A DNA stretch of 64,000 nt from Actinomycetota bacterium (GTDB lineage: Bacteria > Actinomycetota > Thermoleophilia > Solirubrobacterales > Solirubrobacteraceae): assembly GCA_005885515.1 (NCBI GenBank), contig VAWK01000016.1, positions 1 to 64,000 of the forward strand, written 5' to 3'. Shown one piece after another: positions 14,689 through 23,175 of this stretch. The translations under genes and the position numbers were made by a program. Positions within the stretch are counted from its first letter, which is position 1, and each line of letters starts with the position of its first letter. Below the pieces are notes generated by a model, which ran no database searches, was not told the DNA's origin, and saw only the letters and a list, made by a program, of their open reading frames with translations.

Positions 14689-16467
14689 GTGCCCTCTCCC
14701 AGGATCGCGGCTGCGCCACAGGAGCGCGGCGAGCCGGGCAGCGGCGTGGAGGCCTTGCTCGAGCGCGCCCAGGTCCGCGACGTCCTGGCATGGATGCGGC
14801 TGCTGATCGACCCGCGGGACGCGGCAGCCGTGGTGCGGGCGCTGGCGCGCCCGCCGATCGAGCTGAGACAAGTCCACCTGGCGCTCGTCATCCAGCACGC
14901 GCGCCGGCGCAGGCTGGACCTGGTGCAGGGACTGCGCGCGGCCACCGAATCGCCTCAAGTGCCGCCCGAGGCGCGCGAACGAATCGAGCGCTTCTTCGAG
15001 CTACACCGTCGCGCGCAGGCCGGGCTGGACACGCTCGGGCCCGAGGTGTTCCTCGCCAGTCTGATCGAGATACTGGGCGCCCGCACGCCCTCCCTGCTGG
15101 CTCCCGATCACGCCGCCTCCCAGCGGGAGAGCCTGGAGCGGCTGCGTCAGCTGGCGGTGCGCTTCGCTCGCCGCGTGCCCGGCGCAACGCCGCGAGAGCT
15201 GGCCGCTCACCTCGCCGCGATCGCGCCGGCAGCCAGCTGGACGCAGTCCCGGCCGGCGAGGTCGGCCGCGCCTGGCGGCGGGCTCGGGACGGGACCCGGG
15301 CGCCCCGCGGCGGCGCAGTCCCAGCCGGAGGAGCCGCCGGGAGGCGGTCCCGGGGCGCCGGTTCAGCTCGAGAGCCAACAACTCGAGGCGTGCCTTCAGC
15401 AGATGCGCTCGGAGGTGCTCGAGAGCGTCTCGCGCATCGGCGGACGCCTGGGCGAGCTGCGGCTTGACACCGAGCTGGACATAGCGCACGGGGTGGTGCG
15501 CTATCTGGAGCTGCTCAAGCTCGCCGCCCTGCTTCAGCGGCGCGGCGGTCAGGACATGGCGGAGGCGCTGGCCGACGTCAACGCTCGCCTGCTGGGCGCG
15601 GCCACGCCGCTGCAGCGTGAGATCTTCCAGACCTCGGCGCTCGATGATGCGCTCCTCGCCGGCGCTCCCGACGCCAGGATCCCGCAACGCGAAGAGCGCT
15701 CGCTCGGGCCCTTCCTGCCGCGCAAGGGGATCGGCCTAGCGCTGTCCGCCTCGGACATCGAGACCTACCGCAGCTGTCCCCTCAGGTACAAGTTCTCGCG
15801 CGTGCTGCGCATCCCCGCCGAGCAGACGCTGCACCAGCGCTTCGGCATCACCGTGCATCAGGTGCTTGAGCGCTTTCACGGCGAGGGCGGGGGCACGCTG
15901 CAGCAGATGCTCGAGCTGCTCGATGCAGGCTGGCGCCGGGCCGGGCTCGGCGAGGGCGAGGAGGAGGGCCGGCTGCACGAGCGCGCGCGCGTGGCGCTCA
16001 CGCGCTACCACGCCCGGCTGCAGCGACACCCCGCCGAACCGTTGTGGTTCGAGCGCTCGTTCGCGTTCCGCCTGGGTCCCCACCACGTGCGTGGGCGGGT
16101 CGACCGGGTGGACCGCCTGGCGCGCAGCGGCGACGGATCGCCGCAGGCGGCTGAGTACGAGCTGATCGACTACAAGACCTCGCGTCCGAAGACGGCCGCG
16201 GAGCTCAGCGACGACATCCAGCTCTCGCTGTACGCGCTCGCCGCCCGCGAGGCCTGGAAGCTCGAGTCCTCGCGGCAGGCCTACTACTACGTGCTCGACG
16301 ACCGCAAGGTTCCCGTCCCTCGTGGCCGGCAGGACGCCGATGCGGTCAAGGACACGGTGCTGGAGGTGGGCGAGGGAATCCTCGCCGAGGCATTCGAGCC
16401 GACCCCCTCCGTGGCCGCATGCGCGCTGTGCGACTACCGCATCGTGTGCCCGGCCGCCGAGACCTAG
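14689..16467 (+). CDS. UvrD/RecB-type protein lacking the helicase motor, with intact RecB/Cas4-like nuclease domain
   Basis: About 592 residues. Similarity to actinobacterial UvrD-RecB fusion proteins begins abruptly with a C-terminal helicase segment (AQVRDVLAWMRLLIDPRDAA) and continues through RRRRLDLVQGLRAATESPQ and GGRLGELRLDTELDIAHGVV to a complete RecB nuclease. Missing are the Walker A and DExx region and, between about residues 185 and 225, the motif V/VI region, replaced by Gly/Pro/Ala-rich sequence. The nuclease keeps GIGLALSASDIETYRSCPL, the catalytic ELIDYKTSRPK and four Cys (one in RSCPLRYK, three in CALCDYRIVC) for an Fe-S cluster. The start is uncertain: GTG at 14689 or 14662; no helicase sequence lies upstream because the metalloprotease occupies that DNA. 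Either a decaying gene or a nuclease retained on its own. Confidence 0.65.
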   Translation: MPSPRIAAAPQERGEPGSGVEALLERAQVRDVLAWMRLLIDPRDAAAVVRALARPPIELRQVHLALVIQHARRRRLDLVQGLRAATESPQVPPEARERIERFFELHRRAQAGLDTLGPEVFLASLIEILGARTPSLLAPDHAASQRESLERLRQLAVRFARRVPGATPRELAAHLAAIAPAASWTQSRPARSAAPGGGLGTGPGRPAAAQSQPEEPPGGGPGAPVQLESQQLEACLQQMRSEVLESVSRIGGRLGELRLDTELDIAHGVVRYLELLKLAALLQRRGGQDMAEALADVNARLLGAATPLQREIFQTSALDDALLAGAPDARIPQREERSLGPFLPRKGIGLALSASDIETYRSCPLRYKFSRVLRIPAEQTLHQRFGITVHQVLERFHGEGGGTLQQMLELLDAGWRRAGLGEGEEEGRLHERARVALTRYHARLQRHPAEPLWFERSFAFRLGPHHVRGRVDRVDRLARSGDGSPQAAEYELIDYKTSRPKTAAELSDDIQLSLYALAAREAWKLESSRQAYYYVLDDRKVPVPRGRQDADAVKDTVLEVGEGILAEAFEPTPSVAACALCDYRIVCPAAET

Positions 16468-16480
16468 CGGCGCGCGTCCG

Positions 16481-17353
16481 CTAGCGCGCGTCGTGTCCGC
16501 GCTGGCGCAAAAAGCGCTGGAATTCGCGCGCCAGCACGTCTCCCGACGGGACCTCGCCGGGCGAGGCGTCCTGATCGTTCTCGGCCGCCTGCTCCAAGCG
16601 TTCGACGAAGGCCTGGATGTCGGGATCGCTCTGCACCGCGAGCCCCACCTGGCGCTCGTAATCGGCGGCCGCGGACTCGAGCTTCGACACATCCACCGAG
16701 ACGCCGACCAGGCGTTCGGCGCTGCGCAGGAGCGCCAGCGCGGCCTTGGGATTGGTCGCCGCCGCGACGTAGTGCGGCACGCTGGCCCACAGGCTCGCCG
16801 ATGGCAGCCCGGCCTCCACGCAGGCGGTGTGCAGGACGCCGACGATGCCCGTCGGGCCCTCGTAGCTCGAGCTCTGCATCTCCAGGCGCGCGACCAGAGC
16901 GGGGTCGGAGGCGTGCCCGGTGAGTGCGACAGGCCGGGTGTGCGGAGTGTCCCCCAGCAGTGCGCCCAGCGAGACGACGAGTTGCACTCCCAGCGCCTCG
17001 GCGAGGTCGATCAGCTGGGTGCAGAAGGCGCGCCAGCGCATCGACGGCTCGATGCCCTGCACGAGCACCAGGTCGCGCGGCGCCTTGGGGGCACGCGCTT
17101 CGTATACCTCCACCCCGGGCCAGGAGATCTCGCGCTTGCCCGCATCGGTGAAGCGAATGCACGGACGGTTGGACTGGAAGTCGAAGAACTCCTCGGACTC
17201 GACGCGCGCGAAGCGCGATGCCTGCAGCGAGGAGGCGAGGAACGCGACCGCGCTCGAAGCAGCGTCGCCGGCGTCGTTCCAGCCCTGGAACGCACACACC
17301 AGCGCGGGGGCCCTGAGGCCATCCGGACGGCGGTCCCAGATCAGGGGCTGCAT
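16481..17353 (-). CDS. PAC2-family protein (proteasome-assembly-chaperone-like)
   Basis: Protein of 290 residues of the PAC2 family, related to eukaryotic/archaeal proteasome assembly chaperone 2 and widespread in actinobacteria. Typical features are ALVCAFQGWNDAGDAASSAV near the N-terminus, RDLVLVQGIEPSMRW in the centre and GILHTAC-like VGVLHTACVEAGLPSASLWA. The C-terminal 40 residues are acidic and probably helical. The molecular role in bacteria is not established. An in-frame GTG at 17362 would add three residues. It is divergent from the YhaM gene with a 25 bp gap, and its 3' end is 13 bp from the end of the nuclease gene. Confidence 0.82.
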   Translation of the reverse strand: MQPLIWDRRPDGLRAPALVCAFQGWNDAGDAASSAVAFLASSLQASRFARVESEEFFDFQSNRPCIRFTDAGKREISWPGVEVYEARAPKAPRDLVLVQGIEPSMRWRAFCTQLIDLAEALGVQLVVSLGALLGDTPHTRPVALTGHASDPALVARLEMQSSSYEGPTGIVGVLHTACVEAGLPSASLWASVPHYVAAATNPKAALALLRSAERLVGVSVDVSKLESAAADYERQVGLAVQSDPDIQAFVERLEQAAENDQDASPGEVPSGDVLAREFQRFLRQRGHDAR

Positions 17354-17378
17354 CCGAACCACCGTACATCATGAGCCG

Positions 17379-18320
17379 ATGGCCTCCGCCAGCATCCCCC
17401 ACATCGACGAGCTGCCGGCCGTGGCCACGCTGCGCGAGCAGCAGGAGGTGGAAGGGGTGTACGCATGCACGCGCAAGGAACGCCGCATCTCCCGCGCCGG
17501 CACGCCATACCTGACGCTCGAGCTGGCCGACCGCACGGGCACGATCGCGGCTCGCGCCTTCCGCGACGCCGACTTGCTCGCCGGCCGCTTCGAGCGCGGC
17601 GAGCTGGTGCGTGTACGAGGACGCGTCGAGCGCTTTCGCTCGGAGCTGCAGATCGCGCTGCAGGCGATCGCCAGCGCGCCCGAGGGGCACGCCGATGCGG
17701 CTCGTTTCCTGCCGGTGGCACACCGCGATCTCGATGAGCTGGAAGGCTTCCTCGAGCACCTCGCACGCGAGCTGTACGACCCCGGACTGGCGGCGCTGCT
17801 GGCGCGCCTGCTGGACGATGAGAAGCTGCGCGCGGAAATCCGGCGCGCGCCCTGCAGCATCCCCGGCGGCTGGACGCAGTCGAGCGGCGGCTCAGCGCGC
17901 CCGAGCGGGCATCATGCCTACCTCGGGGGCCTGCTCGAGCACACGGTTGCGGTGGCCACGATGGCGCTCGAGCTGTGCACGTTGCATCCGCGCCTGGACC
18001 GCGACCTGCTGCTCGGCGCCGCGCTCGTGCACGACCTCGGCAAGACGCGTGAGTTCAGCTACGGCGCCGAGATCTCCCCCAGCGCCGAGGGCCGGCTCCT
18101 CGGCCACGTCGAGCTCGGCCTGCGCTTGATCGCAGCCCACGTGCCGGCCTCGCTTGGCGATGCGCGCAGGCTCGCACTGGAGCACTGCGTGATGCTCCAC
18201 CACGGCCCGGAGGGCGGACAGCGCTTTGCCTCGCCGGAGGCGCTCGCGCTGTGCCGCTTGAACGCGCTCGACGCGCACATAAAGGGCGCATTCGAGCGCG
18301 GGTTTGCCGCCGCCTGCTGA
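17379..18320 (+). CDS. yhaM: YhaM-type 3'-5' exoribonuclease (OB fold + HD domain)
   Basis: Protein of 313 residues. An N-terminal OB-fold nucleic-acid-binding domain (residues 20-110, including TPYLTLELADRTGTIAARAF) is followed by an HD phosphohydrolase domain: HHAYLGGLLEHTVAV carries the first metal His, LVHDLGKTREF the HD pair, and HVELGLRLIAAH and LHHGP the later ligands. This order is that of YhaM/CBF1, an exonuclease acting on RNA (and DNA) 3' ends. The start is the ATG at 17379; an out-of-frame ATG lies at 17371. It is transcribed away from the PAC2 gene. Confidence 0.85.
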   Translation: MASASIPHIDELPAVATLREQQEVEGVYACTRKERRISRAGTPYLTLELADRTGTIAARAFRDADLLAGRFERGELVRVRGRVERFRSELQIALQAIASAPEGHADAARFLPVAHRDLDELEGFLEHLARELYDPGLAALLARLLDDEKLRAEIRRAPCSIPGGWTQSSGGSARPSGHHAYLGGLLEHTVAVATMALELCTLHPRLDRDLLLGAALVHDLGKTREFSYGAEISPSAEGRLLGHVELGLRLIAAHVPASLGDARRLALEHCVMLHHGPEGGQRFASPEALALCRLNALDAHIKGAFERGFAAAC

Positions 18321-18367
18321 CGGCCCGGCCGTCAAGCACGCGGCGAGAGATGCCGATATGAGCAGTG

Positions 18368-20125
18368 ATGAGCGCTGCGCCGCCGAGGACATCCCCCGCT
18401 CGGCAGTCGCCGGGCGAGAGCCCGAGCGAGCGCCCTGGCCTGCATCCGCCACGACGCGCCGGGCGCTCGACACGCCTGATCGGTCAGGTCGTGGTCGACC
18501 TCGGTCTGGCAGACGCCGACACCGTCGATGACGCTGTGAAGGCGGCGCGCGACCAGGGCCGGCCGACCGGTCAGGTGCTGGTCGAACGGGGCGTGCTGAG
18601 CCCCGAGCAGCTCGCCCGCGTGGTGGCCGAGCGCTTCGGCCTGGATTACGTCGATCTGTCGGTGTTCGACGTGGACCTGGGCGCAGTGAACCTGATCAGC
18701 GCCGGTGCCGCCAGGCGCTACAGGGCGGTCGCGATCGGGTTCGGCGACGACGACACGCTGCTGCTCGCGATGGCCGACCCGACCAACGTGCTGACGATCG
18801 ACGACGTGGCGATGCTGACCGGCCGGCGCGTGCGGCCGGTCGCGGCGTCGTCCGAAGACCTCGACGTGTTGCTGGCGCGCGTGGCGCACCTGGACGAGGC
18901 GATCGAGGACATCGTCGACGATGCGGACGAGGCCGAGCAGCAGGAGGAGGTGCTGGTCGAGGACAGCGAGCGCGATGCGCCGATCATCAAGCTCGTCCAC
19001 TCGATCGTCGCGCAGGCGGTCTCCCAGGGCGCCTCGGACATCCACGTCAATCCCGAAGAGGGCGACACGCGTGTGCTGTACCGCATCGACGGCGTGCTGG
19101 CGCCGGCGGCCACCGTCAAGCGCAGCATGGCGTTGGGCGTGGTCTCGCGCATCAAGATCATGGCCAATCTGGACATATCCGAGAGACGCGTGCCCCAGGA
19201 CGGCCGCTTCGCGCTCACGCTCGACGGGCGCCGCGTGGACATCCGGGTGGTCACGCTTCCGCTGGCCTATGGCGAGGGCGCAGTCCTGCGCATCCTCGAC
19301 TCGGGCACGCGGCCGCAAGGCCTCGACGTGCTGGGCATGCCGGCGGCCGCGCTCGCGCGCTTTACCGACGCCGTCGAGAAGCCCAGCGGCGCCGTGCTCG
19401 TGACAGGGCCGACGGGCTCGGGCAAGTCGACCACCCTGTACGCCGCGCTCGGCTTGCTCAACAACGGCCAGCGCAGCATCCTCACGATCGAGGACCCGGT
19501 CGAGCAGCGGATCGCGGGCATCAAGCAGATGCAGATCGCGCCCAAGGCCGGCGTGACGTTCGACTCCGGGCTACGCTCGATGATTCGGGCCGATCCCGAC
19601 GTGATCATGGTCGGCGAGATCCGCGACACGGAGACCGCGCACATCGCTGTCGAGGCCGCGCTCACGGGCCACCTCGTGCTCTCCACGCTGCACACCCGCG
19701 ATGCTCCCAGCGGCATTGGCCGTCTCATCGAGATGGGCATCGAGCCGTTCCTCGTGTCCTCGGCGATCGATTGCGTCATCGCCCAGCGGCTCGTGCGAGT
19801 GCTGTGCAAGCACTGCAAGCGGCCACAAACGGTCTCCAGCGCCGTGCTCGAGGAACACGGCCTGGTCGGGGCCGAGCCGTTCGAGGCGGTCGGCTGCTCG
19901 CGCTGCGGCGGCTCGGGCTATCGCGGCCGGGTCGGCGTGTACGAGGTCATGACCGTGAGCGAGCAGATCCGCGCGCTGATCCTCGAGCGCGGCTCGGTCG
20001 ATGCGATCTCGGCCGTCGCCGTGCGCGAGGGCATGACCCGGCTGCGCGAGGACGGGCTGCAGAAGGTGCGCGACGGCCTGACCTCGGTCGCAGAGGTCGA
20101 GCGCATGACGAGCAGCCTGCTGTAG
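18368..20125 (+). CDS. pilB: Type IV pilus/type II secretion assembly ATPase (PilB/GspE)
   Basis: Cytoplasmic hexameric ATPase that powers pilus or pseudopilus extension, 585 residues. Residues 35-180 form the N-terminal GspE/MshEN domain (IGQVVVDLGLADADTVDDAV ... VLSPEQLARVVAERFGLDYV). The ATPase core has ASDIHVNPEEGDTRVLYRIDG, Walker A GPTGSGKST near residue 348, the Asp box ILTIEDPVEQ, Walker B IRADPDVIMVGEIRD and the His box LSTLHTRDAPSGIGRL. A zinc site with two pairs of Cys (CKHCKR ... CSRCGGSG) is complete. The start is the ATG at 18368, or the adjacent GTG at 18365. No pilC, pilT, pilM or pilin gene is adjacent. Confidence 0.92.
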   Translation: MSAAPPRTSPARQSPGESPSERPGLHPPRRAGRSTRLIGQVVVDLGLADADTVDDAVKAARDQGRPTGQVLVERGVLSPEQLARVVAERFGLDYVDLSVFDVDLGAVNLISAGAARRYRAVAIGFGDDDTLLLAMADPTNVLTIDDVAMLTGRRVRPVAASSEDLDVLLARVAHLDEAIEDIVDDADEAEQQEEVLVEDSERDAPIIKLVHSIVAQAVSQGASDIHVNPEEGDTRVLYRIDGVLAPAATVKRSMALGVVSRIKIMANLDISERRVPQDGRFALTLDGRRVDIRVVTLPLAYGEGAVLRILDSGTRPQGLDVLGMPAAALARFTDAVEKPSGAVLVTGPTGSGKSTTLYAALGLLNNGQRSILTIEDPVEQRIAGIKQMQIAPKAGVTFDSGLRSMIRADPDVIMVGEIRDTETAHIAVEAALTGHLVLSTLHTRDAPSGIGRLIEMGIEPFLVSSAIDCVIAQRLVRVLCKHCKRPQTVSSAVLEEHGLVGAEPFEAVGCSRCGGSGYRGRVGVYEVMTVSEQIRALILERGSVDAISAVAVREGMTRLREDGLQKVRDGLTSVAEVERMTSSLL

Positions 20126-20187
20126 CTGCTCACCGCTTCCCGTCCAGCTTGCTTGCGAGCGCCCGACGCGACGCTAGCGTGTTACGC

Positions 20188-21213
20188 GTGAGACGCCGCC
20201 GCCCCGCCGGCAGCCGCCGGCTCGCCGCGCTCGCTACGGTCGGCGCTGCGCTCGTGATCGCCGCCGGCGCGCTTGACCGAAGCCTCGCCTCGCCCGCGCG
20301 CGGCCAGCGAGTCGCGCCGCGGAGCTCGGGGCCGCACGCATACTCCTGTCCCATCCTGCCGGCCGACAATCCGCTCAACCAGGACATCTCGCGGGCGCCG
20401 GTGGACCCCCGCTCGGCCAGCTACGTCGCCTCGATCGGCGCCAGCCTGCATCTGCACGCGGACTTCGGCTCGAACCCCAGCTACGGCATCCCGTTTGCGG
20501 TCGTCGGCGCGCGCCAGCCGAGGGTGCCGATCCGCTTCACCGAGTTCGGCGAACAATCCGATCCGGGACCCTATCCGGTGCCCGCGAACGCTCCTGTCGA
20601 GGGCGCCGGCGAAGAAGGCGACCGCCACGTGCTGGTGCTGCAGCGGGGCGCCTGCGTGCTTTATGAGCTCTACCACGCGCGCCGGCACGGCCGCGGATGG
20701 GAAGCTGGCTCGGGCGCGACCTTCAAGCTGCGCAGCAATGCCCTGCGTCCCGCCGGCTGGACCTCGGCGGATGCCGCCGGGCTGCCGATCTTCCCGCTGC
20801 TAGCGCGCTACGGCGAGGTCCACGCGGGACGCATCGATCACGCGCTGCGCGTGACCGTGGCGCGAACCCAGCGCGGCTATATCCATCCCGCCACGCACTT
20901 CGCCTCCTCCAGCGGCGACCCGGCGCTGCCGCCGATGGGGCTGCGGCTGCGGCTCAGGGCCAGCTTCAGCCTGGCGCCGTACCACGGCCAGGCGCTGGTG
21001 CTGCTGCGCGCGCTGCGGCGCTACGGCCTGATCGTCGCCGACAACGGTTCGTCTTGGTTCATCACCGGCGCCCCCGACCGGCGCTGGAACGATGAGGACC
21101 TAGACCAGCTGAAGACGGTGCCCGGATCGGCCTTCGAGGCCGTGCACACCGGACCGATCCGGCACGGCGGATTTGCCGGCCGGGGTGCCGGGGTCGCGAG
21201 CCGGCGCGTCTAG
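20188..21213 (+). CDS. Exported protein of unknown function
   Basis: Protein of 341 residues with an Arg-rich N-terminus (VRRRRPAGSRR) followed by a hydrophobic segment of about 20 residues and an Ala-rich cleavage region, so probably secreted. The GTG at 20188 is the only start that opens directly on the signal. The mature part belongs to a family I have seen in actinobacteria and some other soil bacteria: SCPILPADNPLNQDIS near the start, GDRHVLVLQRGACVLYELY in the middle, LRPAGWTSADAAGLPIFP, ATHFASSS and GLIVADNGSSWFITGAPD near the end. The conserved His, Asp and Ser could form a catalytic site but no function is known to me. Its stop overlaps the tatA stop by 4 bp. Confidence 0.7.
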   Translation: MRRRRPAGSRRLAALATVGAALVIAAGALDRSLASPARGQRVAPRSSGPHAYSCPILPADNPLNQDISRAPVDPRSASYVASIGASLHLHADFGSNPSYGIPFAVVGARQPRVPIRFTEFGEQSDPGPYPVPANAPVEGAGEEGDRHVLVLQRGACVLYELYHARRHGRGWEAGSGATFKLRSNALRPAGWTSADAAGLPIFPLLARYGEVHAGRIDHALRVTVARTQRGYIHPATHFASSSGDPALPPMGLRLRLRASFSLAPYHGQALVLLRALRRYGLIVADNGSSWFITGAPDRRWNDEDLDQLKTVPGSAFEAVHTGPIRHGGFAGRGAGVASRRV

Positions 21214-21548
21214 CCCTGCCGCTGCTCGGCGGCGGGCTGCGATGCCGCGCCCTGATCGGGCTCGGGCGCGTCCACCGGCGCGGGCTGGGCGGCCACCGGC
21301 GCGGGCTGGGCGGCCACCGGCGCGGGCGGGCTAGCCACCGGCTGGTTGACGCTCGGGATCGCAGGCTGCTGCGGCGATGCAGTCAGTGCGGGCTGTTGCT
21401 GGGCGGGCGACTCGCCGGTGATCGACTGCTTGAACTCGCGCATGCCGCTCCCCAGGGAGCGCCCGAGTTCCGGCAGCCGTTTGGCGCCGAACACGAGCAG
21501 CAGGATCACGACCAGGAACGCGATGTGCAAGGGATTGTCAAGTCCCAT
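21210..21548 (-). CDS. tatA: Twin-arginine translocase subunit TatA/TatE
   Basis: Sec-independent protein export component of 112 residues. A transmembrane helix spans residues 7-21 (LHIAFLVVILLLVFG), followed by the signature FGAKRLPELGRSLG and amphipathic helix to about residue 45. The second half is a Gln/Pro/Ala-rich tail with a 21 bp tandem repeat encoding PAPVAAQ. TatA forms the Tat pore with TatC; no tatC is adjacent. The 3' end overlaps that of the convergent exported protein. Confidence 0.9.
   Translation of the reverse strand: MGLDNPLHIAFLVVILLLVFGAKRLPELGRSLGSGMREFKQSITGESPAQQQPALTASPQQPAIPSVNQPVASPPAPVAAQPAPVAAQPAPVDAPEPDQGAASQPAAEQRQG
21271..21342. repeat. 21 bp tandem repeat (about 3.4 units)
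   Basis: Units starting at 21271, 21292 and 21313 of the type GCCACCGGCGCGGGCTGGGCG, plus a partial unit at 21334. In frame with tatA on the minus strand, they encode PAPVAAQ repeats in the disordered cytoplasmic tail. Confidence 0.85.
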
Positions 21549-21574
21549 GACCGGTTCTGAGTGTAGACCATCGA

Positions 21575-21940
21575 CTAGTGCGGCTCGCCGAGCGTGCGGC
21601 GCACCAGCTGCGCGGCGACGATCACCATCAGTGCGGCGAAGCAGTCGCGCAGGATGGCTCCGGATAGCGCATTGGCCAGCACGACCCCGGCCGCCGCGCC
21701 GGCCAGCGAGAGCAGCCCAAGCAGCACGGCGTCGGTGCGGCGCACGTTGCCGTAGCGATCCTGCTGATAGGTGCCGACCACGGCCACCGGGATGATCGCC
21801 AGCAGCGAGGTGGCCTCGGCTTGGTGCTGCGAGAGGTCCAGCAGGAACACCAGGGCGGGCACGAACAGCACGCCGCCGCCCACGCCCAGCATCCCCGCCA
21901 CCACGCCGGCGGCGAGCCCGATCGCGGCCGCCCCGATCAT
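21575..21940 (-). CDS. TauE/SafE-family half transporter (second half)
   Basis: Membrane protein of 121 residues with about four predicted helices and the family motif GLAAGVVAGMLGVGGGVLFVP at its first helix. Full TauE/SafE (sulfite exporter/TSUP) proteins are about 250 residues formed by two such repeats; here each repeat is its own gene. The start codon overlaps the stop of the preceding half by ATGA (21937-21940), so both are likely translated together and may assemble as a heterodimer. The transported anion is unknown; the sulfate assimilation genes are far away in the window. Confidence 0.82.
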   Translation of the reverse strand: MIGAAAIGLAAGVVAGMLGVGGGVLFVPALVFLLDLSQHQAEATSLLAIIPVAVVGTYQQDRYGNVRRTDAVLLGLLSLAGAAAGVVLANALSGAILRDCFAALMVIVAAQLVRRTLGEPH

Positions 21941-22323
21941 CGCAGGATCAGCTCGACCGCGCTCGCGACCAGCACGCCCGCGAACAGCAGCGGGATCACG
22001 CGCGCGCGGACCCGCTGCTGCAGCCACGTGCCGACGAGCACGCCGCCGACGGCGGGGACACCGACGAGCGCCGCGTCGAGCACGTGCACGTTGCCGTACA
22101 GGCCCTGGGTACCCGCGGCATAGGCGGCTATGAACACGATCGCCGCGAGCGAGGTGCCGGTCGCGGCGCGCTCGTCGTAGCCCAGCCACAGCACCAGCAG
22201 CGGCACGATCACGGTGCCGCCGCCGACCCCGAACAGACCGCTGAAGAAACCGGCGGCGGTGCCGATCAGCATCAGCTTCAGCGGCCGTTCCAGCGAGCCG
22301 CCGGACGGCCCGTCAGCGGCCAC
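21937..22323 (-). CDS. TauE/SafE-family half transporter (first half)
   Basis: Membrane protein of up to 128 residues with about four helices. It starts with LIGTAAGFFSGLFGVGGGTV, the N-terminal repeat motif of TauE/SafE, and has LVLWLGYDERAATGTSLAAI, a conserved loop. It stops in frame with the ATG of the next gene. The start is either the GTG at 22323 (adds about 17 hydrophilic residues) or the ATG at 22272 directly at the first helix; neither has a convincing ribosome site. It is divergent from otsB. Confidence 0.78.
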   Translation of the reverse strand: MAADGPSGGSLERPLKLMLIGTAAGFFSGLFGVGGGTVIVPLLVLWLGYDERAATGTSLAAIVFIAAYAAGTQGLYGNVHVLDAALVGVPAVGGVLVGTWLQQRVRARVIPLLFAGVLVASAVELILR

Positions 22324-22349
22324 GCAAGCATCCGAACGGGTCGGCCACC

Positions 22350-23171
22350 ATGCGCGGCATACTAGACCTCGTGTCACCCGCTGCCACGCTCGTGGAGGCG
22401 CTCGAGCCGATTCGCTCCGATCCCAGCGGCGCCGCGGTGCTGCTGGACATCGACGGCACGCTCGCGCCGATCGTTCGCCACGCCGATGACGCCCACGTTC
22501 CCGAGACCACGCGGATGTTGCTGATCGAGATCGCGGGGCGCTACGGCCTGGTGGGCTGCGTTAGCGGTCGCCGTGCCTCCACCGCCCGCCAGATCGTGGC
22601 GATCGGCACCATAGCCTACGTCGGCAATCACGGCGGGGAGCTGCTACGGCCAAGGGCCACGCGAGCCGAGGTCGACCCGGAGCTGTTCGCGTGGACCGCT
22701 CGCGTGCGCGCGTTTGCGCAGCGGGCGATGACGCCGGAGCGCCAACGCCTGCGGGTGCGCAGCGAGGACAAGGACACGATCGCGGCCTTCCACTGGCGCG
22801 GCGCGCACGACGAGGACGCGGCTGCCGCGGCGGTCGCGGAGATCGCAGAGCTGGCGCAGCGCGAGGGCTTCGCCGTGCACTGGGGGCGAAAGGTGCTCGA
22901 GGTGCGTCCGCCGGTGAGGCTGGACAAGGGCCTGGGCGTGACCGCCCTGTTACGCGGCTCGCCGGTCACGGCCGCGCTGTACGTCGGCGACGACAGCACC
23001 GACGTAGATGCCTTCCGCGCGCTGCGGCAGCTCATCGACTCCGGCCGCCTGAGCGCCGTGCTGTGCGCCGCCGTGAGCTCCGACGAAGCCCCGGCGGAGC
23101 TGGAGCAGGAGGCCGACCTCACGGTGGAGGGCACGCGAGGGGTGCGCGAACTGCTCGAGGCACTGCTTTAG
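22350..23171 (+). CDS. otsB: Trehalose-6-phosphate phosphatase
   Basis: Removes phosphate from trehalose 6-phosphate to give trehalose. HAD-superfamily protein of 273 residues. Motif I is LLDIDGTLAP with nucleophile Asp33 and acid Asp35; motif II lies in VGCVSGRRAS, Lys in VRPPVRLDKGLG, and motif IV VGDDSTDVDAF. Length and order fit OtsB. No otsA is present nearby. The two following small genes start within a few bases of each other, suggesting a rightward operon from here to about 24775. Confidence 0.88.
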   Translation: MRGILDLVSPAATLVEALEPIRSDPSGAAVLLDIDGTLAPIVRHADDAHVPETTRMLLIEIAGRYGLVGCVSGRRASTARQIVAIGTIAYVGNHGGELLRPRATRAEVDPELFAWTARVRAFAQRAMTPERQRLRVRSEDKDTIAAFHWRGAHDEDAAAAAVAEIAELAQREGFAVHWGRKVLEVRPPVRLDKGLGVTALLRGSPVTAALYVGDDSTDVDAFRALRQLIDSGRLSAVLCAAVSSDEAPAELEQEADLTVEGTRGVRELLEALL

Positions 23172-23175
23172 CGGC

